Below are positions 36,001-46,308 of a DNA stretch of 64,000 nt, piece after piece. Numbering within the stretch: the first letter of the stretch is position 1; every line of letters starts with the position of its first letter. The notes beneath the pieces are model-generated. The model had not been told where the DNA came from. It did not search any database and worked only from the letters and a program-made list of their open reading frames with translations. The stretch covers positions 30,547,154-30,611,153 of the forward strand of contig CM033396.1 of the NCBI GenBank assembly GCA_019426215.1, in the 5' to 3' direction. The position numbers and the translations under genes are program-made. Origin of the DNA: Buddleja alternifolia. Taxonomy: Eukaryota; Streptophyta; Magnoliopsida; Lamiales; Scrophulariaceae.

Positions 36001-37150
36001 TTAAAAATGCATTTCTGCATAGTCATCTCTATGAAACAACCTCCTAGTTTTGTCAATCCTCAGTTTCCTAATCATGTCTATCATGTCAAGAAGGCTCTTT
36101 ATGGTCTCAAACAAGCTCCTCGCGCTTGGTACCAGCGATTTGCATCTTTTCTTACGACTCTTGGTTTTGTTCGAAGTAAAGCCGACACCTTTCTCTTCAT
36201 TCTTCGTCAAGGTTCTCATACTGCTTACCTTCTGCTTTATGTCGACGACATTGTTCTCATGGCTTCTTCTTCTTCATTACTTTATTCTCTCACTCGGTTT
36301 CTCTATTTTGAATTTGCTATGACTGATCTTGGTCCTCTTCACTATTTTCTAGGTATTTCTGTCAAACAGTCTTCATTTGGCCTTTTTCTCTCTCAATCTG
36401 AATTTACCAGTGAAATTATCGATCGAGCTGCCATGACTAACTGTAATCCTTATGCTACACCCGTCGACACCAAAGCTAAACTTCCCTCGTCTGGTCCTCC
36501 TGTCTCTGATTCGACTCTTTACCGTAGTCTCGCCAGTGCTCTACAATATATCACAATTACTTGCCCTGATATTTCTTATGTTGTACACTAAATTTGTCTT
36601 TTTATGCATGATCCTCGTGAGCCTCATTTCCATGCTCTTAAACGTATCCTTCGCTACCTCAAAGGTTCTTTTTCTCTTGGTCTATCCCTTCATCCCTCTT
36701 CTACTGATCATCTTATCACCTACTCTGATGCGGATTGGGCCAGTTGTCCGGATACAAGGCGTTCTACATCTGGTTATTGTGTATTTCTTGGTGATAATCT
36801 CATTTCTTGGTCTTCTAAACGTCAGCCTATCATTTCTCGTTCTAGTGCCGAAGCTGAATATCGTGGTGTTGCAAATACCGTTGCTGAAGCTTCTTGGCTT
36901 CATAATCTTCTCCTAGAGTTGCATAGTCCTCTTTCCTTTGCTATTGTTGTCTATTGTGATAATATGAGTTCTGTGTATCTTTCTTCTAGTCCTATACAAC
37001 ACTAGAGAACCAAACATATAGAAATTGATATTCACTTTGTGCGAGAAAAGGTTGCCTTAGGGCATGTACGCGTTTTGCATGTCCCATCCGCTCATCAGTT
37101 CGCGGATATTTTTACTAAAGGTTTACCGTCACAATTATTCTTTGATTTTC
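33098..37150 (+). pseudogene. Outer copia gag (remainder) and pol, multiply broken
   Basis: Gag resumes in phase, then shifts frame near 33650 in a Gly/Arg-rich stretch. Protease (WYMDSGASTHIT) and GAG-pre-integrase (HSRLGH) follow to a TGA at 34727-34729 where copia elements have Trp. Further breaks are a frameshift near 34925, a TGA at 35484-35486, a frameshift near 36040, a TAA at 36589-36591 and a TAG at 37003-37005. Reverse transcriptase (LERYKARLVAQGFSQ; LLYVDDIVLMA) and RNase H (YSDADWASCPDTRRS; SRSSAEAEYR) are still legible. It is non-functional. Confidence 0.88.
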
Positions 37151-37197
37151 AGTCCAGCCTGAGCATTCGGGAACCTCCTGCTCCGACTGCAGGGGAG

Positions 37198-37357
37198 TGT
37201 TAAATACGGATATTATTAGTTGTATTTTTGTATTAGGTTTCTTTGTATATTGTTTCCTTGTTTACTAAGTTAGCGTTTTTATTGTATTCTCTCTATTGTA
37301 ATTATAAATACTTTGAGCAACGATACAATTTTCCCTACGGGGTTTTCTACTCTAACA
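37198..37357 (+). repeat. 3' LTR of the outer copia element
   Basis: 160 bp, TGTTA...TAACA, preceded by the purine-rich GACTGCAGGGGAG. About 6% diverged from the 5' LTR. Confidence 0.9.
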
Positions 37358-37999
37358 TATGTATATTGCACGTATGGAGTACTTTAATATGTATACTGCA
37401 CATAGGAACAATGCTATATTTTCACTATATTAGTATTGAATTTGTGAACAAAGTACTGTCTTATTGAATCCGACTTGAACAGGTACCACTCAAGTCTAGT
37501 GTGATTATATTTGGTGGCAATGAAAATTGGTGATGGTAGTGACCGACGGTGGCATTTGGTGGTGTTGTTGACGAGCACGAGCTGCTTTGCCATGTGTATA
37601 TATAAAAAAATTTAAAAAGTATTTTAAATATTTCTTTAGGTAATATTAGGACTGTCAATGAGCTCAAGCCCGCTCGAAGCTCGAAAGCTCGGCTTGAATA
37701 TTTTCAAGTTTGAGCCGAAGTTTAGGGCTTGAATTCATATTCAAGCCGAGCGTGAGCGGAGGCAGGCTCGGCTTAAATTGAGGTCGGGCTCGTATAAATA
37801 AATTATGTATATAAGATAATATATATATATATATATATATATGTGCATATATTTAAAATAACTAGTATAAATTACGTGTGTTGCACGTGAATGCCCTATT
37901 TTTCTAAAATTATTAGAAAATTTTGATTCTAAAATACATTAGATAGCATTGATGTGGAAATAAAAATAAACGAGAAAAGATGAAATTAAGAGAAAATAT

Positions 38000-38373
38000 T
38001 GGGAAAATTGCAATTTTGGTCCCACAATTTAGCCTATTTGTGCTTTTGGTCCCAATATTTTTTACTTTAGCATTATACGTCTCATAACTCCAGAAAATGT
38101 GCGATTTTGGTCCCAAGATACGATTACGTCATGTATTTGTACGAAATTGGCATGTGTGGCTCACGTGGGATCACCAAAAATGTGCATTTTTGGTCCCATA
38201 ACTCCAAAAAACGTGAGCCGCACATACCAATTCCACCAAATAATGATATAATCATATCTTGGGACCAAAAATGCACATTTTTTGGAGTTATGGGACGTAT
38301 AATGCTAAAGTCAAAAATACTGAGACCAAAAGCACACATGGACTAAGTTGTGGAACCAAAATTGCAATTTTTC
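38000..38373. mobile_element. 374-bp fold-back MITE
   Basis: The arms share GAAAATTGCAATTTTGGT, CATAACTCCA and TTTTTGGTCCCA in inverted order and meet near 38190. Flanks AGAAAATAT (37991-37999) and AAAAAATAT (38374-38382) form a 9-bp TSD with one mismatch, suggesting Mutator type. It lies inside the hAT element. Confidence 0.75.
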
Positions 38374-39375
38374 AAAAAATATCATTGATGTGGACACTAC
38401 CTATCAAAGTTTAATATTCAGAAGCTCCAAAACTTTTTGAATGAATAGTGTCGAACAAACATTATTTCTAAGTTTATTAATACTTTAATAATTAAGTACT
38501 AAAATTATGTTCTTTTGATTAATTTCAACATACTCAAATATTTATTTATTTAAATAAATGCTAAATTAACATATTAGATTTAATTTAAATGGATTTATAC
38601 TAAACAGAGACTAAAATAAAATAACAGGATTTCTTTTCAAAATAATTATTAGAAACAACACTCAGTATACAATCTATAATTTAACATCAGAGAATAGTAC
38701 ACTGATATGACTACAAATTTGAGAGAGAATGAAATATAAATCTAGTAAGAAATACGACAAACGTCAACAAGTATATACAAAATAGAGACTTATACAATAT
38801 ATAAGAAGTCAACGAACTCGAGCATAGTATGATATAATGATTTAACATAGAAGCATTGCAAGGATAAAGATATTTTAATTGAGGACTACTTTTGCAGTCA
38901 AAGGCAAATGCAAGTTGGTAATTATTTTCATAAAGACTATGTATATGGAACATTTCTTAGCCCAGATGATGATATGTTCTATAATTTTGTACCCCAATGC
39001 CACCAATAAAAGATGAATCCGAGTACAAAATAGTCTCGATATAGTCCCTCAAGTTACGCCATTTTCAGGTTGTGGTATATGCAGTGAATTTGCCTATCTT
39101 CATGTTCTTGGCAAATGCAAATTCGATTGTAGGATTGATGTCGGCATGGTTTTGGAGTCGCCATTTTTTCATTGCCCACCCACATTTATCCAGTTATCCT
39201 CCACCAAGCTTGATATAGAAATGGCTGAAAGATTTGTTGTTGGCCATTGGAAAGGTTTTGAAAGTTATGGTGAATATTTATTTAGTGCAAATAATTAAAT
39301 AGGAAGGTGAAGAATTCTGGTGGTTACATGCCATAGGATGACCTTCTAACGTCATAATCATTTACATTTGTACTT

Positions 39376-39406
39376 GAAATTCCATTGGATAACTTTCTAA
39401 CTTCTT

Positions 39407-39447
<41 letters not shown>

Positions 39448-39595
39448 ATATAATAAATAGTATACATTAGTAAGGTTACTTAAGTAAGGACGAGAATGTC
39501 TTTTTACAATTGGAAAAAACACTAACAAGATCCACACTTTTATAATAGTATATATATATATATTGAAATTCCATTGGATAACTTTCTAACTTCTT

Positions 39596-39630
<35 letters not shown>

Positions 39631-39750
39631 ATATAATAAATAGTATACATTAGTAAGGTTACTTAAGTAAGGACGAGAATGTCTTTTTACAATTGGAAGA
39701 AACACTAACAAGATCCACACTTTCATAATAGTATAGATATAGATATAGAC
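39376..39750. repeat. 189-bp tandem duplication containing AT microsatellites
   Basis: Copies begin GAAATTCCATTGGATAACTT at 39376 and 39565 and run to CAAGATCCACACTTT. Each contains an ATATAT run of different length. They duplicate the Helitron-like 5' end. Confidence 0.85.
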
Positions 39751-40206
39751 ATACTAACAAGTAATACTATATAAATATCACTTATACTTTATAAACAAAA
39801 ATTCATAGATATAAGGATAATATGGAAGTCAAATTGGATGAAAATAAATCAATCGTATTTTAATTGTAGATGTTCTCAAGTAGCGAAACAATATAGAAAA
39901 ATAATTTAATATTTTTGACTTTATAAAACCAAGTTTAAGGATTTTTAGTACGATTACAGTTTGATATTGATGATTTTGAAGTGTTTTGAAATTGTTATAT
40001 TTTTTCTTTATTTGGTGGATTTATTTTGTCAATTGTACTAAAAAGATAAAAATAGTGATATTCTAAATTCAAGCTGCTTTGGGCTCGGCTTGAAGCTCAT
40101 CAAACTGGGCCCAAGCCTTGAATACAAAAGCTTGTTTAGTATCAAGCCGAGTGTGAGCCTATGCAAACTCGGGTCGCTCGGCTTGATTTACAGCCCTAGG
40201 TAATGT

Positions 40207-41352
40207 CAGCAGGAGATGGGGGCTTGGGTGGAAAAGGTTAGGAAGATTAAAAAATGTTTGAATAGTTTTTGAGGGGGAAAATAGTCCACGGTGCAACGAA
40301 TGGGCAGCGACAATGACGAGCACAAATTGCTTTATAGAGATATACATTATTTTCTTAAGGGAAATAAATAGTTCGTAACATCGACAGTGCTTGCTTCCTG
40401 AGGTGAGCCGAGGTGTACAATGTGATACTTTTTGATATATCGCTGAAAAGACCTACTCAAACAAAAAGGAGTGAAACTCTAGAAACTGCATATTAAAATC
40501 TTAAGGTTAGAGTTTCGAATTTAATTTCATTTAAACCTTTCTAATTGCTATGAAATTTATTACATAATAAATCATATTATAGATTTATTTAGTTTTCAAT
40601 TAATTGGCAAACATTATAACAAGAAATAGACTCGGGTAAAAAGAATAACAAATTGGGGATAAATCTCCAATTAAAGATTTAACTTTTGAATTAGTCCCTA
40701 CTCAAGTTTTTAAACTCTGCACTCCCCACCCCTATAGAAAGACACGAATACCCCCAACCTGAAACTAAAATTACAAATCATACATTCTTTTTCTCCGTCT
40801 TTAATTCTACCCTTCTGATCTCTTTCATTTTAGAATAGCATTTTGAACTAAAAACTCGTGTATGGTGTCTCCACCTACCAATTTTCTTATATTGCATCGA
40901 TAAATTAACAAGCCTTCAAAAATGATTCTATGGATCAATCTCAATTTTTCGTCGGAGAATGCTGGATCTCAACGTCGACGACATTTTCTCTTGCAATTCA
41001 AAACATGAAGAAAGCAATGTTATCTCGCCAATTCAATTGCTTCAGTGAGAATAAAACCCAAAAGAATGTACTTTTATGATTCTACATATGTAATTGTAGT
41101 TTTGAGCATAAACAGAAAATGCAGCTATGATTTCTATGGTAAAGAATGTTCTCAGGGTCATTTTTTTTTCTTTTCAATTTTTTAGCACTTTGAATAACAA
41201 TTCCAGATAGTGCAATTCCGTTTGCCAAAAAAAAGAAAAAAAAAAGACAAAGAGCTTGTTCCATATGCTGAGTCCTAGTCATGGCAAAATGTTATTGTTA
41301 ATGAGAAAAATACGTTGATGGCTCTTTTGTGCTTGTTTGAAGTAGCATAATT
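40207..41352. other. Non-coding DNA between transposons
   Basis: No supported gene or bounded element; AT-rich, with scattered short open frames only. Confidence 0.5.
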
Positions 41353-41759
41353 CACTACTACAAAAATGATCTATTACAGCACACTTATTACAGCGGTTTT
41401 TTAAAAACCGCTGAACGGAGGGACCTTTTACAGCGGTTCAAACTGCTGTAATAGGGTTGACCGCGGGACCTATTGCAGCGGTTCTTCTCAGAACCGCTGT
41501 AATAGGCATATTTTCAAAAAAAAAAAAAAATTAAAAAAAAACCGCTGTAATAGGTCCCGACGAAAAAATTTGAAACTCTTTTATCTTCCCGCTTCTCTCT
41601 CTCACTCTCAAAATTTAAAACCCATTTCAGCCTCTCTCTCTCTCTCGATCCACTCCCAAAAGCTCGGCACCACCGCCGCCGCCACCACCACCACATACCG
41701 GCACCGCCGCCACCACCACCACGACCGTGAGCTTCTTCTCATTCTCTTTCTCTCTCTAT

Positions 41760-42075
41760 ATATATATATATGTATATTTGTATATGTGTGGGTGTATGTA
41801 TATTTGTGTATGTGTGGGTGTATTTATATTTGTGCATATGTGGATGTATGTATATTTGTGTATGTGTGGGTGTATTTATATTTGTGTATATGTGGGTGTA
41901 TGTATATTTGTGTATGTGTGGATGGGTGTATGTATATTTGTGTATGTGTGGGTGTATGTATATTTGTGTATGTGTGGATGGGTGTATGTATATTTGTGTA
42001 TATGTGATTGTATGTATATTTGTGTATATGTGGTTGTATGTATATTTGTGTATGTGTAGATGGGTGTATGTATAA
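41760..42075. repeat. Minisatellite of TGTATATTTGTGTATGTGTGG units
   Basis: About a dozen imperfect copies of a 22-30 bp unit following a short TA repeat. All three frames read as Tyr/Ile/Cys/Val repeats, which explains the overlapping long open frames here. Confidence 0.9.
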
Positions 42076-42092
42076 ATTTATGTATTTACGAA

Positions 42093-42416
42093 AATATTTT
42101 TCGTATATAATTTTACCGTGTCAGAATGACATGAAATTCGCACGGTCATAGCGAAACGGCATTCTGAACAAAACGCAAATATTGCGATCTTGTGATTTTA
42201 GCCATCCGAGATCGTTTAAGGCCTCAAATACGCGTTTTATTACAAAAATATGTATTTTTGTAATAAAACGCGTATTTGAGGCCTTAAACGATCTCGAATG
42301 GCTAAAATCACAAGATCGCAAGACATAGTCTTGCGTTTTGTTCAGAATGTTGTTTTGCTATGACCGTGTGAATTTCGTATCATTTCGACACGGTAAAATT
42401 ATAAACGAAAAAAAAT
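42093..42416. repeat. Palindrome of about 320 bp inside the CACTA element
   Basis: Two arms of about 150-165 bp meet at ATTACAAAAATATGTATTTTTGTAAT (centre about 42250). They match closely through ACGCGTTTTATTAC, CGATCTTGTGATTTTAGCCA and ACCGTGTCGAAATGA-like ends. The right arm has an extra ACATAGTCTTG segment. An RNA across it would form a long hairpin. Confidence 0.9.
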
Positions 42417-42787
42417 TAAAAAAAAATACTACCTATTACAGCGGTTATGGAAATAACCGCTGTAATAGGCTCCGAAAAATAATTTTTTTTTTTACAGCGG
42501 TTATAAAAATAACTGCTGTAATTGGCCTTAACCATTTACAGCGGTACCTTTTAACCGCTGTAATTGGCCAAAAAAAATCGCTGTAATAGGTCATTTCTGT
42601 AGTAGTGATTTTGAATGAGCCACAAGATGTTGGTGTTTGAATAATCATTCTTACATTTGATTTTGTTGTTAACAAAAACATAAAGCGATGACGTAGGAAG
42701 TTTTACTCTTATTGTATCTTGTTACTTTATACTTATTTTGCTATTGTAACAAAAGATAATTGTTAGATATTATTATTGCTCTTCTAA

Positions 42788-43813
42788 TTGTCAAAAATTT
42801 GGAAGGTGCAGGGCATCCACCGTCGTAAAATCTTTCTATGGTTGGTGCGACATGGCAAAATACTTACCCGAACCCAACTACATAAACGGGGCATGATCGA
42901 ATCGGACGTGTGCGTACATTGTGGCGAGAACTCGGATACAGTATTGCACGCCCTTAGAGATTGTACATGGTCACGACAATTATGGAGTAACCTTGTTCAC
43001 TCAAGATGGCATGAGCTTTTCTTTGCAGGAACACATCAATCATGGATCGATTGGAACTTAAAGAATGCAGCCAACAGGTACGTTTGGTGTGATAATTGGT
43101 CGTTGGTTTTCACTGAAACGATTTCCTTTTTGTGGCAGGTTCGAAATCAAGTCTCGCATGGCACCCGGGATGAGGTCCCGGACACTCAAACGGGACTAGA
43201 TATGATACGAAAACGAATTGAAGGAATTGCATATGCCCGTGAGTCGGACCCGGATGATACACGTACGTGTATTCAAACGGGTTGGACCAAACCCCCCTCG
43301 GGTTACACAAAAGTGAACGTAGATGCTGCAGTCAGTTCCAATGCAAATGGACTGGGAAATTGTGTAGGGGTCGGGGGTGTGTTACGAGACGCCCAAGGAA
43401 CATGGATTCGTGGATTCAGTGGGAACATTATACCATGCTCGGTTTTGGAGGCAGAGATACGAGTCATTCTACTAGGGTTAGAATTGGCGTGGGATGCCGG
43501 AATGAGGAGAGTGATACTTGAATCCGATAGCCAAACGGCAGTGGAGAGTATTGTAGACGCCTCCAACACACATCATCACTTCAATTTGATTTCTGATATC
43601 CGAAGAATGCAAGCCCGAGATTGGGATGTCTCAATTCACCATATTTGGCGAGAAGCAAATCGAGTGGCGGATGATTTAGCTAAAAGTGGTCTGAGTACCA
43701 ATATGTACTACACTAATGTACCGGATTTTCGTTTCTCTGGTAGTCTGATGAACGATAGAGATGGTCATACGTGGCCTCGTCTTGTAACCATTAGCTCGGG
43801 TTTGTCGAGCTAG
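42788..43813 (+). pseudogene. C-terminal part of a LINE ORF2: zinc-binding region and RNase H
   Basis: The frame is open from the truncation point to a TAG at 43811-43813 (341 codons, no native ATG). The first part is the zf-RVT region typical of plant LINEs (KIFLWLVRHGK; CVHCGENSDTVLHALRDC). The second part is RNase H (RVT_3 type) with VNVDAAV, LEAEIRVILLGLELA, LESDSQTAV and ANRVADDLAKSG, so all four acidic active-site positions are present. Endonuclease and reverse transcriptase are lost to 5' truncation. Confidence 0.85.
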
Positions 43814-43863
43814 AAACTGTTGGGTAAACCCCCCCTTCTTTGGAGTAAAAAACAAAAAAAAAA
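42790..43863 (+). mobile_element. 5'-truncated LINE with poly(A), inserted in an LTR
   Basis: The fragment begins abruptly inside a coding frame, ends in AAAAAACAAAAAAAAAA at about 43848-43863, and interrupts the 5' LTR between CTTCTAATT and ATTAGATTAG. Target duplication is at most a few ambiguous bases (AATT). This is the classic outcome of incomplete target-primed reverse transcription. Confidence 0.85.
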
Positions 43864-44033
43864 TTAGATTAGTATTATTATTGCTTTTCTAGTTAGATTA
43901 GTATTCTTATTACCTTCTTTATCTTTTACCTTCTTTATAGTTTAGGGTTTTCTTGTATTCTCTCTCTCTTGTAACTCTATAAATATGTTACTCAATAATA
44001 CAAGTTCCCTACGGGGTTTTCTCTAATCTAACA
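43864..44033 (+). repeat. Remainder of the split 5' LTR
   Basis: Aligns with 44545-44714 of the 3' LTR, sharing ACCTTCTTTATAGTTTAGGG, GTATTCTCTCTCTCTTGTAA and ACGGGGTTTTCTCTAATC. Confidence 0.88.
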
Positions 44034-44517
44034 TGGTATTGAGCTAAAGGGTTTTTCTTTCAATCCTCATGATCTTTCGCTTCCGCCAGCCTCTACCATC
44101 GCCGTCCCGTCCGGCTTCCTATATACTTTTTTTTCTCTTTTTGTTCTTCCTTCACTATGGCGAATCTTTTGTAATTTAGTTTGGGTTTAGCAACCTATCT
44201 TTATCTTTTTCGTGTTTTAGCCGCCGCCGCCGCCTTTAGTTTTGTCAGTTGCCGCTACTCACCCTTGAAAAACAAGGACTTAAAGTCGCCGCTTTATTTA
44301 ATGGTTTTCAGACGAAACTGCTCCACATTGAGAAGCGTCTTCGTCGAACCGCCGCCTTATTTAATGATTTCCAGATGAAACTGTTCCACCTTGAGAAACG
44401 TATTCGTCAAAATTCTCTCTCCTAAGCATTCTTTATGCCCGGACTGTCGTAACATCTTTTCTCGGTTTTTAGTTCAGTCTCAATGTTCAAGACTTTCACG
44501 TTTCGACTGCGGGAGAG

Positions 44518-44714
44518 TGTTAGATATTATTATTACTCTCTTAATTAGATTAGTATTATTATTGCTTTCCTAGTTAGACTAGTATTCTTATTACCTTATT
44601 TATCTTTTACCTTCTTTATAGTTTAGGGTTTTCTTGTATTCTCTCTCTCTTGTAACTCTATAAATATGTTACTCAATAATACAAGTTCCCTATGGGGTTT
44701 TCTCTAATCTAACA
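44518..44714 (+). repeat. 3' LTR of the internally deleted element
   Basis: 197 bp, TGTTA...TAACA, intact and followed by the ATAAT duplication. Confidence 0.88.
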
Positions 44715-44759
44715 ATAATGACACCACCCTTAAGTGTAAAATATTGTGTCTATATTCAT

Positions 44760-45075
44760 AAGGTATTTTAGTACGTGTTTAAAAATATAACACTCTCAAG
44801 TGTAAAATACTGCATATTTCACCTAACATACAACATATTTTAATCTAACATACTGCATATTTCTACCTAACTTACTGCATATTTCAACCTAAGATACTGC
44901 ATATTTCATCCTAACATATTGCAGATATAAGCCTAACATACTGAATATTTCAACCTAACATACTGAATATTTAAAACTAATATAAATTTCAGCCAAACAT
45001 ACTACATATTTCAACCCAACATATTGTAAATTTCAAACTAACATACTTCATATTTCAACCTAACATACTGCATAA
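44760..45075. repeat. Tandem array of a CATACTGCATATTTCAACCTAA unit
   Basis: About ten imperfect copies of a 22-bp unit. The same CATACTGCATA core recurs in the array at 54540-56240. Confidence 0.85.
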
Positions 45076-45079
45076 TTAT

Positions 45080-45740
45080 AACAGTACTTCCTTTAAACAG
45101 TTGTTATACCACATGTTCTCTTTAACCATACGTCCTATAAACTATGGCCATACTTTATGAGTTAAGTTTTAACAATATTTCGTTTTAGTTATAACAATAC
45201 TTCCTATAAACATGTATCTATAAGACGTGTTTTCTTTAAACATACGTCACGTACACTGTAGTTATATTTCATGAGTTTAAGTTTTAACAATACTTTGTCT
45301 GAGTTGTAACTATATTTCCTACAAGTAGTATATATACTACTTGTTCTCTTTATCCATACGTCTTATACACTGTAGCCATACTTCATGAAGTTAAGTTTTA
45401 AAAACACTTCATCTTAGTTGTAATGATACGTTCTTTAAACTTGTATTTATATGAAATGTTTTCTTTAACCATACATCATGTGCACTGTAGCCATACTTCA
45501 TGAAGTTAAGTTTTAATAATACTTTGTTTTAGTTGTAACAATACGTTCTATAAACATGTCTATATACGACTAAGACGAAGTATTATTAAAACTCAATTTA
45601 ATGAAGTTTGACTATAGTGTACAGGATGTATTGTTAAAAAGACATATAGACACAGGTTTATAGGATGTATCATTACAACTATGACAAAATATTGTTAAAG
45701 CTTAACTTCATAAAGTACGGCTACAGTGTACATGCCAGCA
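45080..45740. repeat. 114-bp tandem array with a terminal inverted copy
   Basis: Units with TGTTCTCTTTAACCATACGTC start near 45111, 45225, 45339 and 45454. Each continues through CACTGTAGCCATACTTCATG and AAGTTTTAACAATACTT. From about 45566 the unit appears inverted (AAGTATTATTAAAACTCAA; GACTATAGTGTACAGGATGT; CGGCTACAGTGTACATG). No coding capacity. Confidence 0.85.
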
Positions 45741-46308
45741 TTGGCAAGGGATTGGTAAAAGTATGTAAGAATCTCCCCTGAATCTTTGTTTATTTGAGTT
45801 TCCTAGTGATGTGAGGAGACTAGTTATTTCCCTTCTGTTATGAGTCAATAGTTGTATATTGGTAGGGGTTTATGTGTCTGTCATTCACGTTTTTCTTGGA
45901 GAAATCAAAAGTTGAGTTTTAGCTTGGGGCGAATTTTGTTTGTTGAAAGAGTTATGGTTTTTCCCACTTCATAACAGTATTTGACACTGCATCAAATCAA
46001 ATATAGAAGTATCTGTGCATCATATCCTCATAGGTTCTATTCATTATACTTCATATCACGACTTAACCTATCTTTTATTCCATAGTCAACTAACCACCTC
46101 ATATTATTTTGATATCCTACTATTGATATTAGTTTTGTTTTGAAAAATTCATCTGTTAAGATAGTTGCATTCGTAGATTTAACAAACTTCTCCTATTGGT
46201 TGAGTTTGGAGGGAATTGAGAAATTTAGAAGAGTTGACCAAGAGCCCAAGGGAGTATACTGAGTGGCCAGATATGTATGCATTTTGAATCTTTGATTGTG
46301 AAAATAAT
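45741..46308. other. Non-coding DNA
   Basis: No supported gene or bounded element. Confidence 0.45.

Larger units (their letters stand above)
27539..37357 (+). mobile_element. Old Ty1/copia retrotransposon (outer), split by a younger copia
   Basis: The LTRs at 27539-27697 and 37198-37357 both begin TGTTAAATA and end TAACA. They differ by about 10 substitutions and one single-base indel over 160 bp (roughly 6%), indicating an old insertion. A primer-binding-like TGATATCAGCCT follows the 5' LTR. The gag-pol order protease, integrase, reverse transcriptase, RNase H marks copia. Removing the inner element (28041-33092) plus one copy of its 5-bp TSD leaves about 4.76 kb with gag continuous across the joint. 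The polyprotein is broken by several stops and frameshifts, so it cannot act on its own. Confidence 0.9.
37861..39750 (-). mobile_element. Possible Helitron remnant inside the hAT element
   Basis: On the minus strand the 3' end would be a hairpin (ACGTGCAACACACGT) followed by AATTTATACTAGT, with the next base T, as in plant Helitrons inserted between A and T. The 5' end would be TATACTATTATGAAAGTGTGGATC near 39710-39745; a second copy is near 39525-39560. No Rep/helicase is present. The pairing of these ends is inferred. Confidence 0.45.
37647..40198. mobile_element. hAT-type non-autonomous container element, 2.55 kb
   Basis: The left end TAGGACTGTCAATGAGCTCA and right end (reverse complement TAGGGCTGTAAATCAAGCCG) are TAGGG-type hAT inverted repeats, with the repeated words AAGCTCGGCTTGAA and AGCCGAG at both ends. 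The flanks are GGTAATAT (37639-37646) and GGTAATGT (40199-40206), an 8-bp TSD with one mismatch. There is no transposase. It contains a fold-back element (38000-38373) and Helitron-like ends. Confidence 0.75.
41353..42607. mobile_element. Non-autonomous CACTA (En/Spm) transposon
   Basis: The left end CACTACTACAAAAATGATCT and right end (reverse complement CACTACTACAGAAATGACCT) are CACTA inverted repeats. The 3-bp TSD ATT is at 41350-41352 and 42608-42610. The subterminal zones carry many direct and inverted copies of ATTACAGCGGTT/AACCGCTGTAAT, the usual transposase-binding arrangement of this superfamily. No transposase is encoded in its 1255 bp. The interior holds a minisatellite and a large palindrome. 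Confidence 0.93.
42761..44714 (+). mobile_element. Internally deleted LTR retrotransposon, split by a LINE
   Basis: The 5' LTR is 42761-42789 plus about 43864-44033; the 3' LTR is 44518-44714. Both begin TGTTAGATATTATTATT and end TAATCTAACA. The TSD ATAAT is at 42756-42760 and 44715-44719. A primer-binding-like TGGTATTGAGCT is at 44034-44045 and a purine-rich GACTGCGGGAGAG precedes the 3' LTR. The internal region of about 485 bp has no gag or pol. The LTR 3' half and purine tract resemble the outer copia at 27539-37357, so this is probably a deletion derivative of a related family. Confidence 0.85.

Noticed and set aside
41570..42075. Three overlapping frames of 100-145 codons rich in Tyr, Ile, Cys, Val
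   Set aside because: All three frames are open because the DNA is a minisatellite without stops; the repeats explain them and there is no protein motif.
44760..45740. CRISPR-like array
   Set aside because: The units are contiguous tandem repeats without unique spacers, and this is a plant nuclear genome.
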